64,000 nucleotides of DNA from Streptacidiphilus sp. PB12-B1b (GCF_014084125.1 NZ_CP048405.1:1550001-1614000), one strand, 5' to 3'; numbered from the stretch's first letter, positions 44,473 through 53,854 are shown. Notes: a model not told the origin generated them from the sequence alone. Program-made: numbers and translations.

Positions 44473-45587
44473 GCTTCCTGCTGGCGGTCAAGGACGAGGA
44501 GGAGGTCATCGAGGAGTGCGTCCGCTCGATGGCCCTGTGCGACTACGAGAACCTCCAGATCATCGTGGTGGACGACCTCTCCGAGGACGGCACCCGGGAT
44601 GTGCTGCGCCGGCTGGAGACCGAGCTCGGCATCACCGTCATCTACCTGGACAAGAACCTCGGCAAGAAGCACGCCCTGGTCCGCGCCTGCGAGATCGCCG
44701 ACGGCGAGGTCATCGCCTTCTCCGACTCGGACTGCATCCTGGCCCCGGACGCGCTCTCCCGCTGCGTCGAGGCCCTGGTGGCCCACCCGGAGCTGGGCGC
44801 GGTCAGCGGCCACGCCCGCGCGCTCAACGCCGGCGACACCGTGTTCACCAAGATGCAGGACGTCTGGTACGAGGGGCAGTTCCGGGTGGCCAAGGCCGCC
44901 GAGTCCACCTTCGGCTCGGTCACCTGCGTCTCCGGCCCGCTGGCCGTGTTCCGCCGGGACGCCATCTACAACTACCTCCCGGCCTGGGCCGGTGACCGCT
45001 TCATGGGCGCGCCGTTCCGCTTCGCCACCGACCGCCAGCTCACCGGCTACGTCCTCGGGCAGCGCTGGCGCGGCCAGGGCCTGAAGCAGAAGTACGCCGA
45101 CTCGCCGTTCGTCACCGCGCAGGACTACCCGGAGCGCAAGTGGCGCATCGGCTACGTCCAGTCCGCCAAGGTGTGGACCAACGTCCCGGCCCACTTCCGG
45201 CCGTTCATGAAGCAGCAGATCCGCTGGAAGAAGAGCTTCATCCGGAACCTGTTCTTCACCGGCTCCTTCATGTGGCGGCGCGGGCCCGGCCCGGCGCTGC
45301 TGTACTACGGGCACGCGCTGTGGGTGGTCGCCGCGCCGATCATGGCGTTCCGTCACATCGTCTGGGCGCCCGCCAACGGGGCCGCCTTCCTGACCCTGCT
45401 GTACCTCTGCGGCGTCGTCCTCAAGGGCTGCGTCTGGGGGCTGGCTTTCAAGATCGACAATCCGGGCGACACCCGCTGGCGCTACCGGCCGCTGATGAGC
45501 CTGCTCTCGTCGCTGCTGCTGGCCTGGCTGCTGCCGTACTCCTTCGCCACCATCCGGCGCGGCGTCTGGTCGAGGAGCGCTACCTGA
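44256..45587 (+). CDS. Processive family 2 glycosyltransferase (HAS/IcaA/NodC-like), main part
   Basis: The frame is open from GTG 44256, but true homology begins near PLVLGYGFTVLVGT (about 44310), so the real protein probably starts at 43783 through the frameshift. GT2 signatures: VSFLLAVKDEEEVIEECVRS, VVDDLSEDGT, the DxD-type FSDSDCILAPDA, and the processive Q-x-x-R-W motif in KQQIRWKKSF. Membrane helices flank the catalytic domain. Such enzymes polymerise and export beta-linked GlcNAc, hyaluronan or chitin-like chains. With a dehydrogenase before and a deacetylase after, a cell-surface polysaccharide is the likely product. Confidence 0.88.
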   Translation: MPAAAAADPRPRGPRLEQSPLVLGYGFTVLVGTISMLFIAYSRYDDPSERTLRKRPRDLADFPPLSSATPRVSFLLAVKDEEEVIEECVRSMALCDYENLQIIVVDDLSEDGTRDVLRRLETELGITVIYLDKNLGKKHALVRACEIADGEVIAFSDSDCILAPDALSRCVEALVAHPELGAVSGHARALNAGDTVFTKMQDVWYEGQFRVAKAAESTFGSVTCVSGPLAVFRRDAIYNYLPAWAGDRFMGAPFRFATDRQLTGYVLGQRWRGQGLKQKYADSPFVTAQDYPERKWRIGYVQSAKVWTNVPAHFRPFMKQQIRWKKSFIRNLFFTGSFMWRRGPGPALLYYGHALWVVAAPIMAFRHIVWAPANGAAFLTLLYLCGVVLKGCVWGLAFKIDNPGDTRWRYRPLMSLLSSLLLAWLLPYSFATIRRGVWSRSAT

Positions 45588-45694
45588 TGAAGGCCCTGCG
45601 TGCCGTGGGGCGGCTGCTCGCCGCCCTGATCTCCATCGCCGTCGTCTGCGGCGTCTACGCCATCGTGCTCAGCAGAGGGAGCATCCTGCCGTGA
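45587..45694 (+). CDS. 35-residue membrane peptide in the polysaccharide operon
   Basis: ATG 45587 overlaps the GT2 stop (TGATG) and its own TGA overlaps the next GTG (GTGA), so it is bracketed by coupled starts. The product (MKALRAVGRLLAALIS..., ending LSRGSILP) is one membrane helix with a basic N-terminus. It could be a small subunit of the synthase, by analogy with small partners of other exopolysaccharide synthases; this is inference. Confidence 0.72.
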   Translation: MKALRAVGRLLAALISIAVVCGVYAIVLSRGSILP

Positions 45695-47865
45695 CCACCC
45701 CCACCCCCGGCGGCACCGCGGGCGGGCCGGACGCCGCCGCCCGCCGCGGTGCCGCCGAGATCCGCGCTGCCCGGCGCACCGCCACCGCCCGCGGCGCCCG
45801 CTCCGGGCACTGGGCCGCCCGGCTCGGCCTGCTCGGGCTCGCGCTGGCGATCCTCGCCATGCCCTTCTACGCGGCGGCGGAGTACTACGAGTACCAGAAG
45901 TACATGACGCCGCAGGCCCCGGACACCGTGGTGCAGCTGGCCCCGGCGCAGACCGCCGCCTGGTCCGGGCAGGTGAAGTCGCTGCCCGCGACGTCCGCGC
46001 CGATCGTGCTGACCTACCACGACATCAGCCCGAAAAGCACCAGCCCGTACGTGGTCACCCCGCAGACCTTCTCGGCGCAGATGGCCGCGCTCCAGGCGGC
46101 CGGCTACCGCAGCCTGAGCAGCCAGGAGTTCGCCGACTACCTGCGCGGCGGGCCGGCCCCGCCGCGCTCGGTCTTCATCACCTTCGACGACGGCACCAAC
46201 GGCCTGTGGGTCTATGGTGACCGGATCATGGCCAAGTACCACATGCACGGCACCTCGTTCCTGATCGCCGAGCGCGTCGACCACGACCGGCCGTACTACC
46301 TGACCTGGAATGAGATCAGCCGGATGGCCGCCTCGGGCCGCTGGGACTTCCAGGACCACACCTACGACCTGCACTACCGGGCCGCCGTGGACGCCAAGGG
46401 CGACCAGGGCTCGGCGCTGGCCAACCGGCTCTGGCTGCCCGCGCTGAACCGGCTGGAGACCTACGCCGAGTACCAGACCCGGGTCGAGGCGGACATCAAG
46501 CAGTCCATCGCCACCATCACCGGCCACGGCCTGCCCAAGCCGCTGTTCTTCGCCTACCCCTACTCGGAGTCCTCCGAGCGGGCCAACCTGCCCCGGCCCG
46601 GCCCGACCATCCAGACGCTGCTGTCCAAGTACTTCGTGGCGACCCTCACCGACGTCTCCTCCCGGCCGCTGACCGCCAGCCGCCGCGCCGCCGCCATGCA
46701 GAACGTGCAGCGGCTCGAGGTGCTCAGCAACACCAGCCCGGCGCAGCTGCTCTCCGAGCTGGCCCAGTGGACCCAGGTCGCCCCGTCGGACCCGGCGCCG
46801 CTGACCGAGCCCGCCCAGTGGAGCCGCACCGACGGCTCCAAGCAGAACGGTCTCGGGCCGTTCACCGGCAGCGGTCCCTACCCCTCCGGGGCGCACTACG
46901 CCGCCGCCGACTTCCGTTCCATGAGCAGCCTGGACTGGGACGGCTACCGGGTGGACGCCACCGTCAGCGGCCTGGAGGACGGCACCAACCAGGTGTCCGT
47001 CTCGGTCCGCGACGACAGCGCGGAGCCGCTGGTGGTCGGCGTCAGCCGGGGCACCATGTCGCTCTCGCGCGACAACGTGAAGCTCGCCGAGAAGAAGCTC
47101 GCCGACGTCTCCACGCACACCCTGCAGGTCACCGTGCAGGGCAGGACCACCACCGCCCGGGTGGACGGCACCGCGGTGCTCAGCTGGACCTCCAAGGTCA
47201 CCGACCCGACCCAGCTCACCGGCGGCTTCGGCATCCGGGTCGGCATCAACCAGCCCGGCGTCTCCTGGCCGCGCTTCAGCGCGCTCAGCGTCACCCAGGC
47301 CGCGCCCGCCGTACGGCCCGGCGGGCCCGACGCGCTGACCGTGGACCAGGCCGTACTGCTCGACCCCAACGCCGAGTGGGAGGCCGCGCCCGGCGTGGCC
47401 GCGCCGTTCCGGACCACCTCGCAGGAGCTGGAGCCGGTCAGCGCGGGCAGCCTCTCCGCGTACGGCGCCTACCAGCCCGAGCGCACCGGCGCCTGGACCG
47501 ACTACACCGTCGACGGCACCGTCGCCCGGCTGACCAACACCGCCGTCAGCGGCGCCGTCTGGGTCCGGGTCGGCAGCCCGCTGGCGATCAGCGTCCAGGT
47601 GTTCCGCGGCCAGCTGGAGGTCTTCTCCGGCGACGCCGACAGCCAGCAGCTCATCGGTACCCGGCCGTTGACGCCCTCGGCGACGCACCGGGTGACGGTC
47701 ACGGTCACCCCGTCCAGCACCCTGATCTCGGTGGACGGCAGCGTCACCATGTCGCTGCGGGCCAAGGGCGAGACCGGCGGCGTGGCCTTCTCGGCCTACC
47801 GGGACCTCACCCGCCGCTCCTGGCCGGTGGTGCAGCGCTTCACCGTGACCGGGACCGCGTCGTGA
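45691..47865 (+). CDS. Membrane-anchored polysaccharide deacetylase with lectin-like domains
   Basis: A 724-residue protein from GTG 45691. One membrane anchor at about 44-64, then a CE4-type deacetylase domain: VLTYHDISPKS, the metal-site SVFITFDDGTNGLW, WDFQDHTYDLHYR and FFAYPYSESSE, as in PgaB/IcaB enzymes that remove acetyl groups from poly-GlcNAc. From about residue 385 two repeated beta-rich modules follow (DGYRVDATVSGLEDGTNQVSV and DYTVDGTVARLTNTAVSGAV), resembling LamG/concanavalin-like domains that may bind the glycan. GTGA overlap with the next gene. Confidence 0.9.
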   Translation: MTTPTPGGTAGGPDAAARRGAAEIRAARRTATARGARSGHWAARLGLLGLALAILAMPFYAAAEYYEYQKYMTPQAPDTVVQLAPAQTAAWSGQVKSLPATSAPIVLTYHDISPKSTSPYVVTPQTFSAQMAALQAAGYRSLSSQEFADYLRGGPAPPRSVFITFDDGTNGLWVYGDRIMAKYHMHGTSFLIAERVDHDRPYYLTWNEISRMAASGRWDFQDHTYDLHYRAAVDAKGDQGSALANRLWLPALNRLETYAEYQTRVEADIKQSIATITGHGLPKPLFFAYPYSESSERANLPRPGPTIQTLLSKYFVATLTDVSSRPLTASRRAAAMQNVQRLEVLSNTSPAQLLSELAQWTQVAPSDPAPLTEPAQWSRTDGSKQNGLGPFTGSGPYPSGAHYAAADFRSMSSLDWDGYRVDATVSGLEDGTNQVSVSVRDDSAEPLVVGVSRGTMSLSRDNVKLAEKKLADVSTHTLQVTVQGRTTTARVDGTAVLSWTSKVTDPTQLTGGFGIRVGINQPGVSWPRFSALSVTQAAPAVRPGGPDALTVDQAVLLDPNAEWEAAPGVAAPFRTTSQELEPVSAGSLSAYGAYQPERTGAWTDYTVDGTVARLTNTAVSGAVWVRVGSPLAISVQVFRGQLEVFSGDADSQQLIGTRPLTPSATHRVTVTVTPSSTLISVDGSVTMSLRAKGETGGVAFSAYRDLTRRSWPVVQRFTVTGTAS

Positions 47866-48749
47866 ACGACCGGCCGCACTCGCGCCGCGCCGTGATCGGC
47901 GGGCTGGTCCTGGGCGCGGCCGCGGTCGGCGCGGCGGGCGCGGGCGCGGCGCTGGAGTGGGGCTCGTCGGGCGGCTCGCCCTCCGGCTCCGGAGGCTCCG
48001 GGGGCTCGGGCGGTTCCGGCGGCTCGGACGGCTCGGCGTCCGGCGGCTCCGGCCCGGTGCAGCCGTTCGTCGCCCGGTTCCCGGTCGACGGTCTGGTGAC
48101 CAACGAGTTCGCCTACCGGGAGCCGAACAGCCCGCAGGCGCACGACTCGGCGGACTGGATCGTCACCAGCGGCTCGCTCTTCGCCCAGCACGGCGACGGC
48201 TGGACCGGCGTCCCCGACTCCGGCGAGACCGGGACCGACTCCGCCCGCTTCACCGACTCGGCGGTGTTCCGCCTGGTCACCCGGCGGCGCGACTTCGGCG
48301 ACGTCGAGGTCGGGACCGGGGTGCTGGTGGACCGGCCGATCACCACCAAGCGCACCCCCGCCTCGGACTGGGACGGCGGCCACGTCTGGCTGCGCTACCA
48401 GAGCCCGCAGCAGCTGTACGCCCTGAGCTTCCGCCGCCGCGACGGCTCGGTGGTGGTCAAGCGCAAGATCGCCAGCGACAACGCCGCCGCCGTGGACGGC
48501 GGCGACTACGCCACCCTGGCGCAGGCGACCTTCCCGGTGGCCTACGGCGCCTGGCAGCAGATCGCCGCCCGCGCCGTGAACGGCCCCTCGGGGACGGTCC
48601 GGCTGAGCCTGGAGATCAACGGGCGCACGGTGCTGTCGGTGGTGGACCGCGAGCCGGGGGCACTGCTCGGGCCGGGCGGCGTCGGCCTGCGGGTGGACAA
48701 CTCCCAGCTCTGGTTCCGGGACTTCACCGCCACCCCGGTCACCGGCTGA
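47862..48749 (+). CDS. Secreted lectin-like protein with Tat-type signal
   Basis: A 295-residue protein. The N-terminus HSRRAVIGGLVLGAAAVGAAG has a twin-arginine followed by a hydrophobic stretch, so Tat export is likely; a Gly/Ser linker (GGSGGSGGSGGSDGS) follows. The rest is a beta-rich domain (DWDGGHVWLRYQSPQQLYALSF, DNSQLWFRDFTATPVTG at the end) similar in pattern to the repeats in the preceding deacetylase, suggesting a shared glycan-binding fold. Last gene of the operon. Confidence 0.82.
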   Translation: MNDRPHSRRAVIGGLVLGAAAVGAAGAGAALEWGSSGGSPSGSGGSGGSGGSGGSDGSASGGSGPVQPFVARFPVDGLVTNEFAYREPNSPQAHDSADWIVTSGSLFAQHGDGWTGVPDSGETGTDSARFTDSAVFRLVTRRRDFGDVEVGTGVLVDRPITTKRTPASDWDGGHVWLRYQSPQQLYALSFRRRDGSVVVKRKIASDNAAAVDGGDYATLAQATFPVAYGAWQQIAARAVNGPSGTVRLSLEINGRTVLSVVDREPGALLGPGGVGLRVDNSQLWFRDFTATPVTG

Positions 48750-48856
48750 CCCCGCCGGGGCGCCGGCCGGACCCGTCCGGGCGGGCCGGGCGCCCCGGCG
48801 CGCGCCCGGTCGGGGGAGTGCGGGTGATGCCCGTCCACCCCGGGCGGGCGCTGCGG

Positions 48857-48862
48857 TAACCT
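48857..48862 (+). promoter_or_regulatory. -10 TAACCT of the leuS leader transcript
   Basis: TAACCT, six bases, then the ATG of the leader peptide at 48869. No ribosome binding site is present, so the leader peptide mRNA is probably leaderless. Confidence 0.6.
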
Positions 48863-48868
48863 GTGCCC

Positions 48869-48907
48869 ATGCGAACCGCGCGCCTTCTCCTTAGCCGGCC
48901 GCGCTGA
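48869..48907 (+). CDS. leuS leader peptide MRTARLLLSRPR
   Basis: Twelve codons with three successive leucine codons CTT CTC CTT at positions 6-8 (48884-48892). CTT is a rare leucine codon in such GC-rich DNA, so translation here should be very sensitive to leucyl-tRNA supply. It is followed 45 bases later by an intrinsic terminator and then by leuS. This is the textbook layout of transcription attenuation, and Leu-codon leaders before leu genes are known in actinobacteria. Confidence 0.8.
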   Translation: MRTARLLLSRPR

Positions 48908-48951
48908 CGAGGACCGGCCCGCCCGAACGGCGCGGCCGGAGTCAGCGTGGC

Positions 48952-48981
48952 GACCCCTCCTGCGAGGGGTCTTTCTGTTTT
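48952..48981 (+). terminator. Attenuator terminator before leuS
   Basis: GACCCCTC (48952-48959), loop CTGC, GAGGGGTC (48964-48971), followed by TTTCTGTTTT. The T-tract is striking in this genome. An upstream CCGGCC/GGCCGG pairing (about 48914-48939) could belong to the competing fold. leuS starts about 100 bases further on. Confidence 0.82.
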
Positions 48982-49077
48982 GGCGGTCCTGTCGCAGCGA
49001 CAGCACGTGACCGCACGGTTCTGCTGGTGGACGGGCCCGGTACGGCCCGGCCGGACCCCTGATGGAGTTTGAGGACG

Positions 49078-51966
49078 ATGAGCGAGAGCACACCCGAGGC
49101 GCCCGAGGCGTACCGCTACACCCCCGCGCTGGCCGCGCGGATCGAGAGCGCATGGCAGGACCGCTGGGAGCGCGAGGGCGCCTTCGACGCCCCCAACCCG
49201 CACGGGACGCTGGCCGACGGCACGGACGTCACCGCCCAGCCGCACGCGTTCATCATGGACATGTTCCCCTACCCGTCCGGCAGCGGCCTGCACGTCGGGC
49301 ACCCGCTGGGCTACATCGCCACCGACGTGTACGCCCGCTTCATGCGGATGACCGGCCACAACGTGCTGCACACCATGGGCTTCGACGCCTTCGGCCTGCC
49401 CGCCGAGCAGTACGCGGTGCAGACCGGCACCCACCCCCGGGTCACCACCGAGGCCAACATCGTCGAGTTCCGCTGCCAGCTGCGCAGCCTGGGCCTGGGC
49501 CACGACCAGCGCCGCTCGATCGCCACCATCGACCCCTCGTACTACAAGTGGACGCAGTGGATCTTCCTGCAGATCTTCAACTCCTGGTACGACCCGCAGG
49601 CGCGGCAGGCCCGGCCCATCGCCGAGCTGGTCGCCCGCTTCGAGCGCGGCGAGCAGCCGACCGCCGACGGCCGCCCCTGGGCCGAGCTGACCCCCGCCGA
49701 GCGTGACGAGTTGCTGAGCGACTACCGGCTGGCCTACATCAAGCAGGCTCCGGTGAACTGGTGCCCGGGCCTGGGCACGGTGCTGGCCAACGAGGAGGTC
49801 ACCGCCGACGGCCGCTCCGAGCGCGGCAACTTCCCGGTGTTCAAGTCCAACCTGCGCCAGTGGATGATGCGGATCACCGCGTACAGCGACCGGCTGATCG
49901 ACGATCTGGACCTGCTGGACTGGCCGGACGCCATCAAGCTGCAGCAGCGCAACTGGATCGGCCGCTCCGAGGGAGCCAAGGTCGACTTCGCCGTCACCGG
50001 CCGCCCCGACGCCAGGGTCACCGTCTTCACCACCCGCCCCGACACCCTGTTCGGCGCCACCTACATGGTGCTGGCGCCCGAGCACGAGCTGGTCGACTCG
50101 ATCGTCCCGGACGCCTGGCCGAGCGCCGCCGACGGCTCCGCCGCGCTGCCCGCCGAGTGGACCGGCGACCACGCCACCCCCGGCGAGGCCGTCGCCGCCT
50201 ACCGCAAGCTGGCCGCATCCAAGTCCGAGGTCGAGCGGCAGAGCGAGGGCCGCGCCAAGACCGGCGTGTTCACCGGCGCGTACGCGACCAACCCGGTCAG
50301 CGGCGAGCAGGTCCCGGTCTTCATCGCCGACTACGTGCTGGCCGGCTACGGCACCGGCGCGATCATGGCCGTCCCGGCGCACGACCACCGCGACTTCGAG
50401 TTCGCCCGCGCCTTCCGGCTGCCGGTGCGCTGCGTCGTCCGGCCCACCGACGGCCGCTCCACCGACACCGACGGCTGGGACGACGCCTTCGTCTCCTACG
50501 ACGCCGCCGTCGTGAACTCCGCCAACGCCGACATCTCGCTGGACGGCCTGGGCGTGGCGGACGCCAAGAAGGCCGTCACCGACTGGCTGGCCGCGCGCGG
50601 CATCGGCGAGGGCACGGTCACGTTCAAGCTGCGCGACTGGCTGTTCAGCCGCCAGCGCTACTGGGGCGAGCCCTTCCCGATCGTCTACGACGAGGACGGC
50701 GTGGCCCACCCGCTGCCCGAGTCCCTGCTGCCGGTCGAGCTGCCCGAGATCGACGACTACTCGCCGCGCACCTTCGACCCGGACGACGCCGACACCTCCC
50801 CGGAGACGCCGCTGTCGCGCCGCGAGGACTGGGTCACCGTCCGGCTGGACCTGGGACGCGGCGACGGCGTCCGCACCTACCGCCGCGAGACCAACACCAT
50901 GCCCAACTGGGCCGGGTCCTGCTGGTACGAGCTGCGCTACATCGACCCCGACAACGACGAGGCCGTGGTCGACCCGGCCAACGAGCGCTACTGGATGGGC
51001 CCGGACGCGGCCAAGCCCGCCGGCGGCGTCGACCTGTATGTCGGCGGCGCCGAGCACGCCGTGCTGCACCTGCTGTACGCGCGCTTCTGGCACAAGGTGC
51101 TGTTCGACCTGGGCCACGTCAGCTCCAGCGAGCCGTTCCACAAGCTGTTCAACCAGGGCATGATCCAGGGCCAGGTCTTCCGCGACGAGCGCGGCTTCCC
51201 GGTCCCGGCGGCCGAGGTCGAGGAGCGCGACGGCGCCTGGTACTACCAGGGCGAGCAGGTCAGCCGGGAGATCGGCAAGATCGGCAAGTCGCTGAAGAAC
51301 GTGGTCGCCCCCGAGGAGGTCACCGGCGAGTACAGCGTGGACACCCTGCGCCTGTACGAGATGGCCATGGGCCCGCTGGACGTCTCCCGCCCCTGGGACA
51401 CCCGCGCCGTGGTCGGCTCCTTCCGCTTCCTGCAGCGCCTGTGGCGCACCGTCGTGGACGAGGAGACCGGCGCGGTCGTCGTCACCGACGAGGAGCCGGA
51501 CGAGGCCACCCTGCGCGTCCTGAACAAGGCCATCGACGGCATCCGCAAGGACATGGCCGGTCTGCGCTTCAACACCGCCGTGGCCAAGGCCACCGAGCTG
51601 AACAACCACCTGGTCAAGCGCGGCAGCACGCCCCGCGTCGTGGCCGAGCAGGCGGTGCTGCTGGTCGCCCCGCTGGCCCCGCACATCGCCGAGGAGCTGT
51701 GGTCCAGGCTGGGCCACACGAGCTCGCTGCTGCACCAGCCGCTGCCCGAGGCCGACCCCGCCTACCTGGTGGACGAGACGGTCACCTGCGTCGTCCAGGT
51801 CAAGGGCAAGGTCAAGGCCCGGCTGGAGGTCCCGCCCGCGATCGCCGACGCCGAGCTGGAGGCGCTGGCGCTGGCCGCGCCGGGCGTGGTCGCGGCGATC
51901 GACGGGGCCGAGGTGCGCAAGGTCATCGTCCGCGCGCCGAAGCTGGTCAACATCGTCACCGGCTGA
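49078..51966 (+). CDS. leuS: Leucyl-tRNA synthetase
   Basis: A 962-residue class I synthetase that charges tRNA-Leu. HIGH region [16 protein letters not shown] at about 63-78; editing domain in the middle ([38 protein letters not shown]); the KMSKS equivalent reads KIGKSLKN, starting at residue 734; C-terminal ending [16 protein letters not shown] chose ATG 49078 ([16 protein letters not shown]) with GGAG ten bases upstream; TTG 49069 is in frame but less likely. Expression probably depends on the upstream leucine attenuator. Confidence 0.97.
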   Translation: MSESTPEAPEAYRYTPALAARIESAWQDRWEREGAFDAPNPHGTLADGTDVTAQPHAFIMDMFPYPSGSGLHVGHPLGYIATDVYARFMRMTGHNVLHTMGFDAFGLPAEQYAVQTGTHPRVTTEANIVEFRCQLRSLGLGHDQRRSIATIDPSYYKWTQWIFLQIFNSWYDPQARQARPIAELVARFERGEQPTADGRPWAELTPAERDELLSDYRLAYIKQAPVNWCPGLGTVLANEEVTADGRSERGNFPVFKSNLRQWMMRITAYSDRLIDDLDLLDWPDAIKLQQRNWIGRSEGAKVDFAVTGRPDARVTVFTTRPDTLFGATYMVLAPEHELVDSIVPDAWPSAADGSAALPAEWTGDHATPGEAVAAYRKLAASKSEVERQSEGRAKTGVFTGAYATNPVSGEQVPVFIADYVLAGYGTGAIMAVPAHDHRDFEFARAFRLPVRCVVRPTDGRSTDTDGWDDAFVSYDAAVVNSANADISLDGLGVADAKKAVTDWLAARGIGEGTVTFKLRDWLFSRQRYWGEPFPIVYDEDGVAHPLPESLLPVELPEIDDYSPRTFDPDDADTSPETPLSRREDWVTVRLDLGRGDGVRTYRRETNTMPNWAGSCWYELRYIDPDNDEAVVDPANERYWMGPDAAKPAGGVDLYVGGAEHAVLHLLYARFWHKVLFDLGHVSSSEPFHKLFNQGMIQGQVFRDERGFPVPAAEVEERDGAWYYQGEQVSREIGKIGKSLKNVVAPEEVTGEYSVDTLRLYEMAMGPLDVSRPWDTRAVVGSFRFLQRLWRTVVDEETGAVVVTDEEPDEATLRVLNKAIDGIRKDMAGLRFNTAVAKATELNNHLVKRGSTPRVVAEQAVLLVAPLAPHIAEELWSRLGHTSSLLHQPLPEADPAYLVDETVTCVVQVKGKVKARLEVPPAIADAELEALALAAPGVVAAIDGAEVRKVIVRAPKLVNIVTG

Positions 51967-52102
51967 CCGCCGGCCGTCGGATTCCGGCCACGGACCGCGG
52001 CGGAGACGGGGTGGAGACGGGCCGGAGACGGGCCGGAGACGGGTCAGGGGCGACCCTGAGCTTCCCCTGAACTGTCCCGGCCGCCGCCCGAAACGGTCCT
52101 GG

Positions 52103-52147
52103 ATGTCCCCCCACGGGGCTACCGTGGGGGGACATCGGCTCTTTTTT
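52103..52147 (+). terminator. Strong intrinsic terminator downstream of leuS
   Basis: ATGTCCCCCCACGG (52103-52116), loop GGCTA, CCGTGGGGGGACAT (52122-52135), then CGGCTCTTTTTT with six T at 52142-52147. A perfect 14-bp stem with a real U-tract. It ends 35 bases before the next start codon. Confidence 0.88.
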
Positions 52148-52181
52148 CAGGGAGTCATGAGTTCCGGGGAGGAAACCCGTC

Positions 52182-52904
52182 GTGGAGGCACTCACCGTCG
52201 CACTCGGCATCGTCCTGCTGTTCCTGGCCGCCGTCGTCGGCGTCATCACCCTGGCCGTCGTCAAGACCCGGCAGGCCGTCCAGCAGGCCGCGCCGCAGGC
52301 CCGCCGGGCCGTCGAGGACGTGGCGATCAAGGCCCGCTCGCTGACCCGTGGCGGCGCCCACGGCCGGGTCGCCGCCCTGCGCACCGAGATCCGCGGCGCA
52401 CTCACCTCGTCCCGCCGGGTGCTGGAGGCGGGCTCGGGCGCCGACGCCCAGCTCTCCGAGGCGCTCACCCTGCTCGCCCGGCTCGAGCAGCACGCCGCGC
52501 AGCTGGACGCCGAGCTGCGGCTGCTGGAACGCGAACCCGACCCCAAGCGGGTGGAGGGCCGCTACCAGGCCGTCCGCGACCGCGCCGACCGCATCATCCA
52601 CTCCGCCTCCTCGCTGCGCTGGGCCGCCCAGGACCGCATGCACCGCTTCGCCGACGAGGACCTCGCCCGGCTCGGCGACGAGTGCGAGGCGGAGGCGGGC
52701 GCGCTGCGGCACTGGGCCCCGGCGTCCGACCGGGCCGACGGCGCCCCGCAGGACACGCCCGGCGGCGGTGCGGCCCGCGGCGGTGAGCGTGCCGCCGAGC
52801 GCCACCGCGCCGTCGGCGGCCCGGACGACGCGGCGGACGCAGGCTGGGCGGACGGCGTCTGGCTGCGGCTGCGCAAGCCCCGCCCGGAGGGCTCGGTCGG
52901 CTGA
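52182..52904 (+). CDS. Conserved membrane-anchored coiled-coil protein
   Basis: A 240-residue protein from GTG 52182 with GGGGAGG nine bases upstream. One N-terminal membrane helix (VALGIVLLFLAAVVGVITLAVV) is followed by an Ala/Arg/Glu-rich helical region (residues 30-175; ALTLLARLEQHAAQLDAELRLLE) that could form a coiled coil, then a Gly/Ala/Asp-rich tail. I do not recognise a named family; the position after leuS is shared with Streptomyces. It may need its own promoter given the terminator just upstream. Confidence 0.75.
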   Translation: MEALTVALGIVLLFLAAVVGVITLAVVKTRQAVQQAAPQARRAVEDVAIKARSLTRGGAHGRVAALRTEIRGALTSSRRVLEAGSGADAQLSEALTLLARLEQHAAQLDAELRLLEREPDPKRVEGRYQAVRDRADRIIHSASSLRWAAQDRMHRFADEDLARLGDECEAEAGALRHWAPASDRADGAPQDTPGGGAARGGERAAERHRAVGGPDDAADAGWADGVWLRLRKPRPEGSVG

Positions 52905-53001
52905 CCGGGCCGCGGCCACCGGCTTCCCGGCCCCCGGCCCCTTGGCCGGACACCCGGGCCGCCCGACCCGGCTGGCCTGACATTGCCCGGGCCGCGCGGG
53001 G

Positions 53002-53007
53002 TAACCT
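53002..53007 (+). promoter_or_regulatory. -10 TAACCT for leaderless degV
   Basis: TAACCT, seven bases, then ATG 53015, without a ribosome binding site. Confidence 0.55.
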
Positions 53008-53014
53008 CCCGGAC

Positions 53015-53854
53015 ATGCGCGTCTCGATCGTCACGGACTCAACGGCCTACCTCCCCGACGAGGCGGTCGCCCGGTTCGGGATCGACGTGGTGCCGCTGAG
53101 CGTGGTCATGGGCGACGACGTCCTCAGCGAAGGCCGGGAGGCGTCCCCGGCCGACGTCGCCCAGGCGCTGCAACGCCGGGTCCGGGTCACCACCTCCCGG
53201 CCCAGCCCCGAGGCCTTCGCGGCCGCCTACCGCGCCGCCGCCGAGCAGGGCGCCGACGCGGTGGTCTCGCTGCACCTGTCGGCGGCCCTCTCCGGCACCC
53301 ACGAGGCGGCGGTCCTGGCCGCCGACGAGGCCCCGCTGCCGGTACGGGTCGTGGACACCCGCATGGTCGGCATGGCCCTCGGCTACTGCGTGCTGACGGC
53401 CGCCCAGACCGCGCAGGCCGGGGGCACCGCCGACGAGGTCGCCGCCGCCGCCGAGAAGCGGGCCGGGGCCACCGCCGGGTTCTTCTACGTCGACACCCTG
53501 GAACACCTGCGCCGCGGCGGCCGGATCGGCTCCGCCCGCGCCCTGCTCGGATCGGCGCTCGCGGTGAAGCCGCTGCTGCACCTGGAGGACGGCCGGATCC
53601 AGCCGCTGGAGAAGGTCCGCACCTCCAGCCGTGCCATCGCCAGGCTCGAGGAGATCGCCATCCAGCAGGCCGGCGCCGCGGGCGTGGACGTGACGGTCCA
53701 CCACCTGGCCGCCCCGGAACGGGCCGAGGCGATGGCCGCCCGGCTGCGGGAACGCATCCCCGGCCTGCGCGAGCTGTACGTCGGCGAGGTGGGCGCGGTG
53801 ATCGGCGCGCACGTGGGCCCCGGGCTCCTCGCCGTCGTCGTCTCGCCCTGGTAG
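53015..53854 (+). CDS. DegV family fatty-acid-binding protein
   Basis: A 279-residue two-domain protein. DegV proteins bind a fatty acid in a central cleft and, as FakB subunits, can present it to FakA kinase. Motifs: VSIVTDSTAYLPDE at the N-terminus, VVTTSRPSPEAF-like (VTTSRPSPEAFAAAYRAA), VSLHLSAALSGTHEAA, GFFYVDTLEHLRRGGRIG and AVIGAHVGPGLLAVV. Length and motif order fit the family. No FakA homologue is visible in the window. Confidence 0.94.
   Translation: MRVSIVTDSTAYLPDEAVARFGIDVVPLSVVMGDDVLSEGREASPADVAQALQRRVRVTTSRPSPEAFAAAYRAAAEQGADAVVSLHLSAALSGTHEAAVLAADEAPLPVRVVDTRMVGMALGYCVLTAAQTAQAGGTADEVAAAAEKRAGATAGFFYVDTLEHLRRGGRIGSARALLGSALAVKPLLHLEDGRIQPLEKVRTSSRAIARLEEIAIQQAGAAGVDVTVHHLAAPERAEAMAARLRERIPGLRELYVGEVGAVIGAHVGPGLLAVVVSPW

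Noticed and set aside
48863-49077. T-box riboswitch before leuS
   Set aside because: No T-box consensus or specifier-loop layout was seen; the Leu-codon leader peptide and terminator explain the region better.
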